Source: Ixodes scapularis
Lineage: Eukaryota > Arthropoda > Arachnida > Ixodida > Ixodidae
Reading direction: 5' to 3'
Length of the DNA: 64,000 nt
Assembly (NCBI RefSeq): GCF_016920785.2
Contig: NW_024609839.1
Span: 20,585,085 to 20,649,084 of the forward strand
Numbering within the stretch: position 1 is the first letter of the stretch; every line of letters begins with the position of its first letter. Below are positions 42,813 through 54,175 of the stretch, one piece after another. A program made the translations under genes and the position numbers. The notes under the pieces are model-generated. The model made no database searches. It was not told where the DNA came from and saw only the letters and a program-made list of their open reading frames with translations.

Positions 42813-45505
42813 TTGAGAGATGTCGAAATCGATGCAAGATGAAAAACGCCGCTAATCTTCCTTCCTTCTTCGTATCTCTATCTCTGGCTAAATTAAGCAG
42901 AAACCGTTTCACTTAAACTTGTTTTTCTTTTCTTTTCTCAATGTCGGTTCCGCCGCGGTCAAGAAATCGAGATATAAATACCTCGCAGACATAGCCGATT
43001 CACGAAAGATACTGACGACACTCAACCAAAACGGCGACGGGCACGGGATGTCAGGATTGCGTCGGCGCGACCCGTACGATATTCACAGGTATCGACTGGA
43101 TCAAAATGATATCAGAATAATCTTTTCAATTTAAGGCCAATATCGGCGCAATATTATTTGCTCCCTGGCCTGAATATCTTCACATCCTCGTTCATATAGT
43201 AAAAGTGGAGACGATTTTATAAGTCGAAGTTGAACTGATGAAACTGACGCTCAAACATCACATAATGTTCTACTTGTGTCTGAAGGTGAGTTCGACCGGA
43301 ATTCTAAACACTATCCTCTAGCACTCCCTAATCAAACTTTACATCGAGTAGCGATTAAATCACACGGATGATTGTACCGCTGCATATCAGCAAATTGTTC
43401 ATCAAAGCACCTGCAGATCGACGCCTACGTAGTATTTCCGGGATGCAATTACATGGCGAAAATACCCCGGCATTAAGTACGCCGCCGGCTCAAGCAGTCG
43501 CTAAAGGGACGCTTTAATAGTACCGAGATAAAAGATTTCTAAGAGACAGCCCGGACGTTTTTTCGTGCCATATATACCAACGAATAATAATGCGCAACTT
43601 ATTTATCGATGGTGGTGTTGGATACACGTAGCACGCAAGACGACGCTGGGGTCGCGTGGCGTGCACTGTGTTTCCGCCATTTTGGGGCGTGGAGATTTGC
43701 CAATCGCCGAGCAATCACTACGCGACAGCCACCTGTGACGACGATTTTTAAATTTATAAAGCTCCCAATACTTGTTTTCACATTTGACCAGCTTTTATTG
43801 CCCGTAACCTGCATTTCAGTATTTTTAATTGAACATCTTTGCAGCCACAGTCAATGCCAAAATATTTTAATAAGCCTTGTTTTTCACTGAAAGTCAAGAA
43901 GTACTAGCGCCTGCTCTTGCTCGGATTTCGCCGAGCAAGAAGAAGTAAGATGAAGCGCGACATTGGATAGACACAAGTTTATTTATTTTTACTTTCCAGG
44001 TATCAGACTTGCAGGACAGAATAAAAAGAAAAAAAAAAAGCAAAGAGACACACTGTCCTGGAACAAAGTCGTCCTCAACGCTACTCTGTCACCACATTCT
44101 TCTGCTGACATATTTGAAGCAGTTGTCATTTTCGCCGAGAAAGTGCAACGCTGGGATATGTTTTGAAACCACACAGATCGAGTAAACGCCTAGAAAAGCT
44201 AGGCCTAACCCGCTCGTTAAAATGTCGAAACCCGGTGGAAATATTCGCTCCTCAGACAGAGAGCCACACCAACACACCCAAACACAAAGAGTACACCCCA
44301 CGAATAACTCGAACATGAAGGCACACATGAACGCGAAATGCTTGCACGTTTCATGCCGTAAACGCTCTAAAATCACCAGCGTAGGCGATATAAAATGACA
44401 AGAAGGCAAACTTTTCTGCCATTGTGAAAACGCAACTATGATACCGCCGCCACCATCTGGAGGATAGGTGTCTATTATGCTCCTTCTGGTTTACCATCGC
44501 GACTCTCGAATGGATTGTCACCACAACCCCAGAACAGCTATTCGCACGCAAAATGAAGTCTCATAGAGGATGTTGCAGGGACCATACCGACTCCAACCTC
44601 CGGCTGCATTGCTTGTTGAACGATTACACAATCGCATACAATCGTGACCAGCATGCAGTGAGCGCAGGCAGGAAGCAGACGCCCTAGTCGGAAGGAGCGA
44701 GCACCTCTCTATCTTCTTCCGCGAGGTCCTGGGCTACGCCGGAAGCACACTTCCTAACGTCTTCTTCGTATTCATGTATCGCTTATTGCGCCTACGCAGG
44801 TTGCCAGATCCCAGTAAGAAGAAACCACGCAGCCGATTGCAGCCGGGCAACATTGACGTAAACCCTAAAAACTAGGGACACGGACCGTAAATCTCATGAT
44901 TCGAGGCTGCCTCAGGGAGGTGCGTACATGAGGTTTATGCAGGGCGGCGTGAAAAATACTGATACAAAGATATATTTGTCAGTCTACGTAATCTTACCAA
45001 AATAACTTGTGTGAGACTCGAACGAGAAAGAGAGTGTATTACCATCTAATCAAATAGTTTTTTTTTTTTAATTTCACAATGACTAGTATGGGTCCGCAAG
45101 TACCGTCTGTGCACTTGAAATATTAGCCATGAATTTGTTGCAACGACGCTCTAAAAATGGTCGTTTTCACAGTGCATCAACGTGCATTTGTAAGGAACGT
45201 TCTGGGGGCAATAAAATACGCGTACGATTAAAAGGCGCTCCTAAGTTTTATATTATTCATGAAACCTATTATTGACGGACTTTCAGACCTTGTACATTGC
45301 GTTAGAATGAAGGTTAAAATGCAGTAGGCTTAAATGTTTGCAATAGTAAATTGGTAAACACTATTGATAATAGCCACATAAAAAGGACTAACGACACTGC
45401 TCAGCCACTGTGGGAGTGTAAGGGTCTGAAGGGTTTAAAAGCACATCTAGGCAAAACATTACACTACCCTGTGTTGTGAGTTTTCAAATTCAAGAATCCC
45501 GAATG
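42813..45505. other. No gene recognised
   Basis: About 2.7 kb without recognisable proteins or repeats. TTTCCGCCATTTTGG at about 43671 resembles a YY1-type site in a GC-richer spot. A 14-base A-rich run lies at 44022-44040. Confidence 0.4.
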
Positions 45506-45519
45506 GTGAACAGTTGAGC

Positions 45520-45762
45520 CGCCTCGGTGGCTCCGAGGCGAGAGCGCTGTCCTAGGGATCCCCATGTGGCGGGTTCGAATCTCGGCCGAGCTGCCCGCAA
45601 CCTGACGGAGGCTTGTTGCGGAGAAGGCGCCGTGTAACCGAGCTTTCGGTTGCACGTCAAAAGATCCCCAGGTGGTCGAAATTTATCCTCAGTCCTCCGC
45701 TGGGGCGTGCCAGATGCCCGTCGTTGGTTTGGCACGTAAAACTCCCAAATTTAACTTCTTTT
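45520..45762 (+). mobile_element. tRNA-derived SINE with target duplications
   Basis: A 243-base SINE. The tRNA-like head has an A-box-like GGTGGCTCCGAGG and a B box GGGTTCGAATC. The middle holds GCACGTCAAAAGATCCCCAG followed by GTGGTCGAAATT, close to the central domain shared by many invertebrate SINEs (CACGTTAAAGAACCCCAGG, then TGGTC). The tail has TTTGGCACGTAAAACTCCC. It is flanked by a 14-base duplication, GTGAACAGTTGAGC, at 45506-45519 and 45763-45776. Its likely promoter is RNA polymerase III through the A and B boxes. Confidence 0.88.
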
Positions 45763-46041
45763 GTGAACAGTTGAGCGAAATGCACCGCACACTCGATGAA
45801 CGTGGCCCCTACTGACATTAAACATAGCGTCCTTGAATATTGGCCGCTCGCGTATTCAGATAAATGCGAAATATATTTCATGAATATTTTCAGCATAAGA
45901 TTACACACCTGATACACTGCGATTCTTTTCGTACATGAATGATCCCAGCATAAAGCGCGGTACATTACGTAGCAAATATTTGACCTTGTCCATCCAATTT
46001 AACATCCTTTCTTTGAGATGTAGGATAAAGCAAAGTAGCCT

Positions 46042-48018
46042 TCAGATACTGTATAACAAAGACATGATCTCTCTACAACACTTCCACACAAAACGATAAA
46101 AGTTAACCTCACTAAACAGCCCAAGTACCGACAAGATTATTCCAAAGCACCAGATCAGAAATACAGGTCTGAGGTCGCTAAGGCCGAGAATTGCCTCCGG
46201 AACTGGGGTAGCATTGTTCGCTCGACGGTATGCGGTCTTGAACTTGCGCAGTGAGTCAGCCCTCGTGTAGAGTCCGGTCTCAGCTCCTCAACTCAGGGTG
46301 TCCTTGACATCCTCCAGGTACACAGAGGAGCGCCTTATTTCGGGTCCTGTGAGGTGTGTCAGCACAAGATCAGAAGCTTCGACGTAACCTCTTTCAAGAA
46401 GCTCTCGTCTTAGAGCTTCGAAGAGCTCCGGACGTACCATGGAAATTAAGAAGGTGTCTATTTCGTCGTTGTTAATTTTTATAGTGTTCGAATTCTCTCC
46501 AGCGTCACCAGTTACGAAGCATTCTGAACCTTGCCTGACGAATTTGACAAAATTGTAGTAGTCGGGGAGTTTCTCGTAGTCGTATACGACAGGCGCATTG
46601 TGATTGAGAAAACAAATACGGTAATTTTTCCTCATAATATCGTCTAATGAGATGAACTGTAGAGGCTCCTTCTGGAATGGCAAAGAAGTAAGAAGTGACG
46701 TGACCCGACCTTTGAAAATAGTGGACATGATGAAAAGCGTCAACATGATGAGACCAACAACGAGTCGGGACGACTGAGTCCCAAGAAGCACGCTGTGGAA
46801 GCGAACACCTTGTTGCAGAAGCGAAGCGAAAATAGGGGTTAAGAAAGTGAACATGTCCTGCGCGTTCGTGTACAAAACCTTGTTGATCAAGACAATGGTC
46901 AGGGCAAGAAAGAGAAAGGATAATAGCAGTCCAATCCATACTTCCCATGAAAAAGGCAAAACGAGAACAGCTTCTTTCAGAACGTGTTCCGGTTTTGGAA
47001 CAAAGAATGAAAAACCAACCGGGGTGATGTACTGTACAACATTGGTGTTCTCGTAGGTCCTTGTGGGTTCCTTGGAAAGTGCTATTAGGGACCCTGATGT
47101 TCTCTCACGGAATGTCAAATCCAACTTGCTGAGTCTGAGATCAGATAAGCGATGTTTTAATAGTTGAATTGTAACGTCGATGGCTGGGTGGTCATCATAA
47201 TATTCTCTGTCGCGAAATACAAATATTTTACTTCCATTAAGAGACAGCTGTTTGGGGAGAGATGCGCGTTCATATCTTCCAGATTTCGTGCAAGTTCTTC
47301 CAGAGCGAGTACGACACAATCTTTCTTTTCCGCGAAGATTGAGAATTTGTAGATCGTTGAGCATGGTTTTCAAGGGCTGAACTCGGAACTCGTCTTGAAT
47401 GTGTGCAGTGCCATTAAAGAGCGTTATTTTGAAATTTCCACTCGCTTTATGAAATTCTGGCATAAGCCGGACGTTCCGGTAAGAACCTCGCAATCTGGGT
47501 TTCAACGTCACTTCTTCGGCAATTATTTGCGCTGTCATGTAATAATTTCTCGCTATGATATCGACTAAATATTTCAAACCAGAATCATTACTACATGCAA
47601 AAATTAAGATCGGAACGTAACTTCGTCTAAAGGCGTGACAAAGTTTACCGCCGCATGAGAGAAACTGAACTCTTCCGTCAGTCCAGAGTGTCACTGTATA
47701 TAGCAAGGGCTTCAAAAACGTCGCGAACATCGTCATCTTTTGTACGAGACACTGCGGCTGCACAAATATGTCCAGGTGTCTGTTTTCTGTGTTGAATGAT
47801 GACAGGAACTGGTCGAATAAGTCCGATGCAATGAAAGATTTCAAAGTCAACTCCTCATCCGGCTTGCCTGCGCTTACTCCTCTTGGCAGCAAAGTTGCTG
47901 TGATGAAGGTCACTAGTAAGATCGCCTCTGGTTTGAAAACACTCCGGGTGAATTGGATAGAACGTTTCAGAGCTGACATGACTCTCAGAGAAGACCTATA
48001 TCGTAATTCGACTGCCAC
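46042..48018 (-). pseudogene. Ionotropic receptor (iGluR-like chemoreceptor) with one in-frame TGA
   Basis: Arthropod ionotropic receptor: a plasma-membrane ligand-gated cation channel of sensory neurons, used for smell, taste, humidity or temperature. An open frame of 576 codons starts at 48018 with no intron. Residues 34-50 form a signal-peptide-like segment. The S1 ligand half ends VVQYITPVGFSFFVPKPE; M1 is at about 358-383 (WIGLLLSFLFLALTIVL), the pore loop at 389-408 (FASLLQQGVRF), and M3 at 418-440 (LVVGLIMLTLFIMSTI). S2 follows to 576. A TGA at 46288-46290 stops it, yet the same frame runs 81 more codons to 46042, encoding M4 (VFLIWCFGIILSVLGLFSE, 46108-46170) and a short tail. The full frame of 658 codons is the usual size. 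CGA to TGA is the simplest cause. It may be a pseudogene, a polymorphism, or read through. No orthologue can be named. Confidence 0.88.
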
Positions 48019-49270
48019 CTAACTTCATAACGTGTGTTGATATTTAAAATAAGATTTTGTGTTCGTGTCCAAGAACACCTTCCTCACTCGACGCGAGTCG
48101 GCGCAGAATTTCGCGGTTGGTACTTCGCATGAAGCATATTCGACGGTACTCAATATTTCCCTTAAACATAAGTGCGCTCCGTGTGCCCTAGTACCATGAA
48201 CTTGAATTATTAAGTTGATTGGATCACCCTTTCCTTCCCGACGGTAGACCCTGTAGACTGCTCTCGCTTTGAAGTTAGAAGTTTCTGTTTTTTTTTGTTT
48301 TTTTTTTTGTTTTTTTGTTTTCCAGCACTATCCACTTAAGTGCCAATTAGAAACTAAATGGTGTTTCTAGAACTGCGCCATCGTTGCCATGGTTATTTCT
48401 ATATGTCCGCTTTATAGAGAGTACGTCCAGGTGCTCAAAAATGATAGGATCGTACCTGACGCCGTCATCTCGACCGGAAAAACGGCGAGCGATTTTAAGC
48501 CACGATTTAGAGGCTACATAAAATCGTTAAAAAAGATTTCCTTTTTTTTTATTTTCTGGCTGTGCATTGTTCTTGTTCCGACAATATGCACCAGCTTACA
48601 TGCCCGCAGAGTAGTTATTGTCTGGAACAAGCAATAATTAATATAGATTCTTTCTTGTTTTTTTTTTATTGGAGGCAGCGCCGTGTTGTTGCCATATTTA
48701 ATGCCGTACCGCCTCATGTCGTGCTTCCGGGTCTGAACCCGCGCTGGGTTGGGAAGTTTTATGTTCAGGATCGCAGCCATACGTTACTGTTTCCAAAACA
48801 ATGAGTCATGTTTGAAGGGAAAATTGCGGTAGATCCAATGGGGAGATGCGAAGCGTCTCGGGAACATGAAAAAATTAAAGCATGGCGCCACTGCGGCAAC
48901 GTATAAGAAAACAAGGAACAGGTCGCAGCTCAACATCGATCCGGAACCGTGCGTTGCGGGGTATCTGAACACCACGATCGTTTTGAGAAACTGCTCTAAT
49001 AAAACACGCTCACAGCTAAATTATTAAGAACAGTCACGTGATGGTTTATAGCCAAGTTGGGCGATGTGGAGACCGGTATGGTACTAATTTCTAGATTCAA
49101 ATTCCTTGTAACCCACAACATGTTGGAGTCATTTCGCAGTAATTTGAGTAAAATAATTTCTGAGCAACCTCACGAGTGACGTGAGTATTTTTGGAAGTAC
49201 TAAAATGACCTCTAACCGTTTCTGTGTTTCACTCCCCTTCATAATAGCGTTCTTTGTTTATACAAGTTTC
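48019..49270. other. No gene; upstream region of the receptor
   Basis: No protein motif. It includes the receptor's 5' flank (48019-48200) with no clear TATA box, and a T-run with G interruptions at 48287-48322. AT-rich otherwise. Confidence 0.4.
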
Positions 49271-49278
49271 CAACCAAG

Positions 49279-49879
49279 CAACGTTACTAGAACCCTCAGT
49301 TGGGAAACTCACCGTTGAAACCTGGGCCGTTGGCGTCCACCGACACCGAGCTAAATGCGACAACAGCGCCATTCTTTATCATTTGTGTGTACTGTGGTCA
49401 CCTTCAGCTTTTAGTAAGAATGTTTTTGCGAAAAAAACACAATGAAAAAAAACTCTTTTTCCAGCAACTTTTATTGGAGTTTAGCGCAAAATGAGGGGCG
49501 CGGGATGTTTTTCTAAAATATTTAGTTTGCAAGTTTGTGCAGCACAATCAATACTGTGTTTATACAACCATGCTCAGCGGTGATTTCAAGTAGCCCGTCG
49601 CGACCTAGGTGTATTTAACTTCGGTAGTAATGCGCGGTGCGTCCGCTTAAGAGAGGGAGGGGGGTGGCACCCCTGAAACCCCTCCATCGTATCTGTTTTG
49701 GCGCCAAAATGGAAGATTAGAGCCAAAATAGAAGTCACGTGCAGTTCCCCGAGTGACCGCTGCGGGAAAAATAGCGGCGCTGTGATCGCCATTAGCTCAG
49801 TTCTCGAGTAGGGATCGGTGCCACTTTTTGAGAGTAGTCTTTATGGCAGTTTCCCGACTGAGTGGTTCTAGTAACGTTG
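49279..49879. mobile_element. 601-bp TIR element with 8-bp target duplication
   Basis: The ends are inverted repeats of about 32 bases: CAACGTTACTAGAACC-CTCAGT.GGGAAACT, with one indel and one mismatch between the two arms. The flanks are CAACCAAG at 49271-49278 and 49880-49887, an exact 8-base duplication, as made by hAT-type transposases. The interior has no long reading frame, so it is non-autonomous. hAT assignment rests on the duplication length only. Confidence 0.9.
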
Positions 49880-50221
49880 CAACCAAGGAATCCTCGAACC
49901 GAGCCTCAGGCGGGAGGATAGTTTAACAAAATTGGTTGATTAGGAAGATGATGAGTTAAGAGTTCGGTGATTCTAATCCGATCTCTTGGAATCGGCGCCA
50001 AGTGACCGGGCAGGTATATTTCGGCACGGCACGATTCCCGGAGCGAGCTTCACATTTTTCCAGCTTGTCGAAGAAAGTCATCTTGAACAGAAAGTCATCT
50101 TGAGGGCAGTCCAGCACTCGTGTAACTTGACATTCCGACCGCCGGTTATTCGCAATTTCTTCGTGCGGATTTTATGACTGCGAGAGAGGGAATGCACTCT
50201 AAGTCATAAAATGACTAATTT

Positions 50222-50308
50222 GGTTTATTTATTTATTTTTATTTATTTATTTCAATACCTTCAAAGTCACTCGGCATTACAAAAGCGAGTGGGGGGAAAA
50301 CAAACATT
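50222..50308 (-). mobile_element. CR1/L2-type LINE 3' tail
   Basis: On the minus strand CCCCCACTCGC, TTGTAATGCCGAGTGACTTTG, AAGGTATTG and an AAATAAAT repeat: the 3' end type of the LINE at 40770-42140. It abuts and truncates the left end of repeat copy B. Confidence 0.6.
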
Positions 50309-52545
50309 TAGGGAAATTTCCCGCTAAATGGGAGGGAGCAGAAGAGGAGGAGGGGAGGGGGAGGAGTAGCATACCCTCCCATCCTCCTCCTCAAGGTCTG
50401 CGCTCTAATTTCGCATTACAGAGAATTGTAAACGTCTTTCATTTTTCCTCTCATGTTCGTGCAATTTTTATATCGCAGGTGCGCTCGCAACACAGATCTG
50501 GGTTGTGCTGATCCTCTACGCACAAGTTAGGAACTCCTGAGTGGCAGAACTGGGAGTTTGGCCTGACAGCTCAAGGAACACGTTTGTTCAGCATTGCATT
50601 TATAATTATCATCTTTTGAGCAAAGTTCAGCTTTGCTGCATGCGATTCTTCTAGAAATAAATACTTGCTACTGAATTTACTACGTCACTACATTTCGCCA
50701 CTGCTATTAGTGCCCCTCGAGGACCTCGGACAAGAGCTTATTTGTGTGCAAACATCATGCTTGTTTCAAACCAATCGGTGATGTAGAGACTCGCTGACAT
50801 TCAGCATTCCAATGGAAGGCTGGATGTCTGCGAGTCTCTCCCGAAGGATGCAAGTAGGGAAGGAACCATACAGTCTTATCGTATTAGGGGACATGCTATA
50901 GGGTGTTCTTTGTGTGCTTTACAGATTTGTTGAAAAAAAGCCGTAAAAGCTACACTTATGCGGTCTGTGCACGTGAGTTATATGGGCAGGGGGGCATGGT
51001 ATAAAGGGTTAATTGTAATGATGAGTCGGCTTAGTAAAGGGAAGTGCCAGACTTCTTTCGGAAAACTAGATGGAGGTTGATTCTGGTGTAGTTTTATCCC
51101 GTTAATCCGAATAACACGTTCATTTTCTCCAAACATATAACTAAACGTGAGAAAACACAAAAAACATCCGACCAGTAGTGACGTCGTAAGGGGATTTTTT
51201 AGCTGCCAAGCATGTGTCGCTTGACGGCCGCGCGTCCAATCGAAAGGTTTATTCTCACGCACTGGCACCAGTCGTAACGTCTTTTTTCACCTTTTTTAAA
51301 AATAGTGTGTGTGTGCATAGCTTTGATTGGCGCTGAAGATGCGTAAGCAGAGATTTCGAATGCTCCTTTTGTGTCGTCTCTCGCCGGGAAAGAGTGCCTC
51401 CAGTGATATTTCATATTTCAAAGATGATTCTATGCAGCCTCGATCCACCAAATTACCAAATAATTTTGATATTTGAGATTCTGGAAGTCAAATGAATAAG
51501 ATTTCAATCTGTTTCCTCAAATATAAAACAACTCCAGCTTCCCTTTAAGTATAATATGTTCCTTAAATTTTTAATTAGTGAAAATAGACCCATAATTTTA
51601 ATTAGAAAGTTGCTAAGCCTCATAGAAAAACACTAAATCAACCCTTTTCGTGAATATATGGCGGGAACAGCATTTTACGGCGTTCTAAAAAAGGCTTGAA
51701 ATTAATTGGACGCGTTTCCAGACTTAGGTTTCTTATCAGAGCGCATCTCTGCACCTGCGATACTGCTGAACAGTGGCTGCAGTGCGAAGCCACCTTCTCG
51801 CCTCCCTCGTAGGATGGAGGGAAGCAAGGCGCATGTGTGTTGCGCGACCAAACTCCTGGGGAACAGGACCGTGGGCGCAAAGATGCGCTCGAATAAGAAA
51901 CCGAAACCTAAAAAAGGATACAAATAAAGCGTTTTTACAGAACGCGTAAAATGCTACACCTGCGTTATATCCTTCTAAAAAGAGTAAATTTAGTGGTTTT
52001 CGATGACTCTCAGGAAGTTTCTAATTGAAACCATCTGTTCATTTTCAGTAATTAGAAAGTGATTCAACAAATTGTATTTAATTATCCGACTGATCGTTAC
52101 GATTAGGCCCCTATACTACGTACCCCTGGCCGTATACCTAACCTGCATAAACCACATAAGTGTAGATTTCTCTACCTTTTTAACAAATATTTAAAGCTTA
52201 AAAAAATCACCCTGTATAAGAGTGAAAAGGCGATACCAACATGGTGAAGCCATATGGCTCCACCATGCTGGTATCGCATTTTTGCTGCCATAGGATGTCC
52301 CATGTTACGTCATGATTGTATGGGTCCGTACGCCTGCATGGTCCCGTGCGCCTACGGTTCCGATATATTCCACCCCGCTGGTATAGGATGTCCCATAATA
52401 CAACACGTTTGTATGGTTCCGTCCATTTCCGCCTTAATCCACTATGATGGAGCCGCCTTTTCGATGGTATAGGACGTCCAATATTACGGTTACGCTTGTA
52501 TGAGCCTTTTCCATCATCTTTCCGACATCAAGAAGTTCCAACAGG
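50309..52545. repeat. Unidentified 2.2-kb repeat, copy B
   Basis: Collinear with copy A (35310-37540). It begins in the last minisatellite-like unit (GGGAAATTTCCCGCTAAATGG), has the same G-rich tract, the hairpin at about 50790-50842 (GACTCGC.GACAT.CAGC arms) and the same TATAGGATGTCCCATA cluster, and ends CCAACAGGGC as does copy A. Just beyond that word copy A continues into LINE ORF1, whereas copy B does not. Confidence 0.7.
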
Positions 52546-52750
52546 GCTGGCAAGCCAGGGAACTATCTTTGTTCACTCGCGCATTGATTTGCAACTCTGT
52601 TTTTTTCCCCCACCGTTTCGTACGCCGCGCAAGTGTTGCCGTGCTTTCCCGTGGCGAAGGTTCATCGATTTTTCGCAAAGTTTATATGGTACTCGTGTTT
52701 TGAAGGTATGAGGCGTGACAACCTATTTGTAAGCCAGACGAAGGCGGCTT

Positions 52751-53002
52751 GTGTCTTGTAAGGGTAGAACTGAAGCACAGCGTTTCCTCTTCTTTCCCGA
52801 TCAGGAAAATTCCCTCGTTATTTCTGCGTTTAAAGAGCTGGGAGGAAGCTTTTTATGGCCTTGGCTCGAGGGAGACATTGGGGACTTCCAGTCTCGTGTT
52901 CTGAAGTTCTACCGGAAAATTGCAGCGGCGAAGGAATTTTTTCGACCCCGATTTTCCGACGAGCAGCTGCAGAAAGTTAAAAAGAAGGTTCTTTATGGGT
53001 AA
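52751..53002 (+). CDS. Candidate exon of unknown function
   Basis: Open frame of 83 codons. A strong acceptor (CTCTTCTTTCCCGATCAG, ending 52804) and a donor (TTATGG|GTAACG, 52998) would define a 194-base exon. The protein part has ELGGSFLWPWLEGD, QSRVLKFYRKIAAAKEFF and FSDEQLQKVKKKVLYG, with helix-like spacing of charged and hydrophobic residues. I do not recognise a family. No neighbouring exon was found. It may be a host exon or part of a repeat. Confidence 0.3.
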   Translation: MSCKGRTEAQRFLFFPDQENSLVISAFKELGGSFLWPWLEGDIGDFQSRVLKFYRKIAAAKEFFRPRFSDEQLQKVKKKVLYG

Positions 53003-53038
53003 CGTAGAAGATTGTGCTAAGCAGACGTGATAAAAACA

Positions 53039-53134
53039 AAACAGCGCCAAGACAAGGACGAAGTAGAGGGAACCACAGGTCAGAGCGCTGTGTCCTGTGG
53101 TTCCTTCTACTTCGTCCTTGTCTTTGCGCTGTTT
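53039..53134. repeat. Foldback hairpin, 41-bp arms
   Basis: Left arm 53039-53079 and right arm 53094-53134 match at 39 of 41 positions around a 14-base loop (TCAGAGCGCTGTGT, itself containing AGCGCT). Its symmetry and size suggest a very short foldback element or a Penelope/LINE tail inversion. Confidence 0.8.
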
Positions 53135-53960
53135 TGCCGGCGTGCCGTCATGTCTTCTTTGTTGGGACACAGTTGATATAATCATACCACACCCTCTCTT
53201 TCGCAGCTTTCCGAGAAGTCGGGAATAATCGGATGTATTTCGTCGCTTACGTAGGTAACCTGTCAGAACGGCAGTCACGAAGCTTTTTCTACACTTCCAT
53301 TTCGAAGTGCTGCCGGTCAAAACGTGACTGGTAAAAAAAATTGAATCGTGGTGAATAAATAGCGCGTTGTGTTCGTCGCATGAAACACTTGAGCATGTGG
53401 TTTTGTATTCTACGAATGCGGAACTTTTTGGGCAGAACTTCGAGCAGTGCTGCAGATAGATATTTTCGTGGAGTGGAAGAGCGCGAAGTTTCTCCTTTTC
53501 GGCGACAGTGCACAGAGCAGGGCTTAGGAGCTGCTCTCCCTCCTCGGTCTATATGCGCTGTGGCGCTCGAGGACAGATCACTTGGAGGTTCCAGATCAAG
53601 GGATCCAAGCCCGCGTGGGAGCACTTCTGCGACGGCTTTCGGTACGTGAGCAGACTTCTTAAGGCGACGGAGCCAGAAAGGCATGAATGCTGGTCTCTAT
53701 TTGGAACGCGTTTCCATAACCGCGCTCTGTAGGCTCAACGCTAAATAAGAATTACCGGGCCACTGCGCGAGTGGCTGCGGTGCATGTGACGCTACAAAGA
53801 AATGACCGAGCCAGATACATTTTGAATTTATGTGTGAATCGGGGTCCTCGCCTGTCAAACAGTGTTCCCTGTCATGATAGGTGTATGGCAACCAATGTGA
53901 TCATTTTTAAACTTTGTATATAGACACACATTTAATAAAAGTTTTTGGTGAAAAAAAAAA

Positions 53961-54175
53961 GGATCGATGGCCGAGTGGGCTTGCGCACACCAGCTCGGAG
54001 CACGTGGAGCAAAAGCTCGCGCTGCAGAACCCAGGAATCCTGGGTTCAATCACCACCCCTGCCCGTTTCGATCTGGATGAGCATTGTACCGGCGTGCCGT
54101 CGTGTATCACTACTGCGTGGTGCACGTTAAAGACCCCAGGCTACCGTTTGTACTGCACTGGCTAAATATTCCATC
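53961..54175 (+). mobile_element. tRNA-derived SINE
   Basis: The head GATGGCCGAGTGG is a good tRNA A box (Leu/Ser type) and TGGGTTCAATCACC a B box, with a long spacer unlike a functional tRNA. GTGCACGTTAAAGACCCCAGG follows as in the SINE central domain, then GTACTGCACTGGCTAAAT. A fragment of the same family is at 9905-10005. Target duplications were not found. Confidence 0.8.

Noticed and set aside
46288..46290. TGA in the receptor as a selenocysteine codon
   Set aside because: Ionotropic receptors are not selenoproteins, and the TGA falls in the S2-M4 linker with no catalytic need for selenocysteine; a nonsense change or read-through is simpler.
53961..54055. A functional tRNA-Leu/Ser gene
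   Set aside because: Good A and B boxes, but the spacing is too long, the acceptor stem does not pair, and the sequence continues into the SINE central domain also found at 9905.
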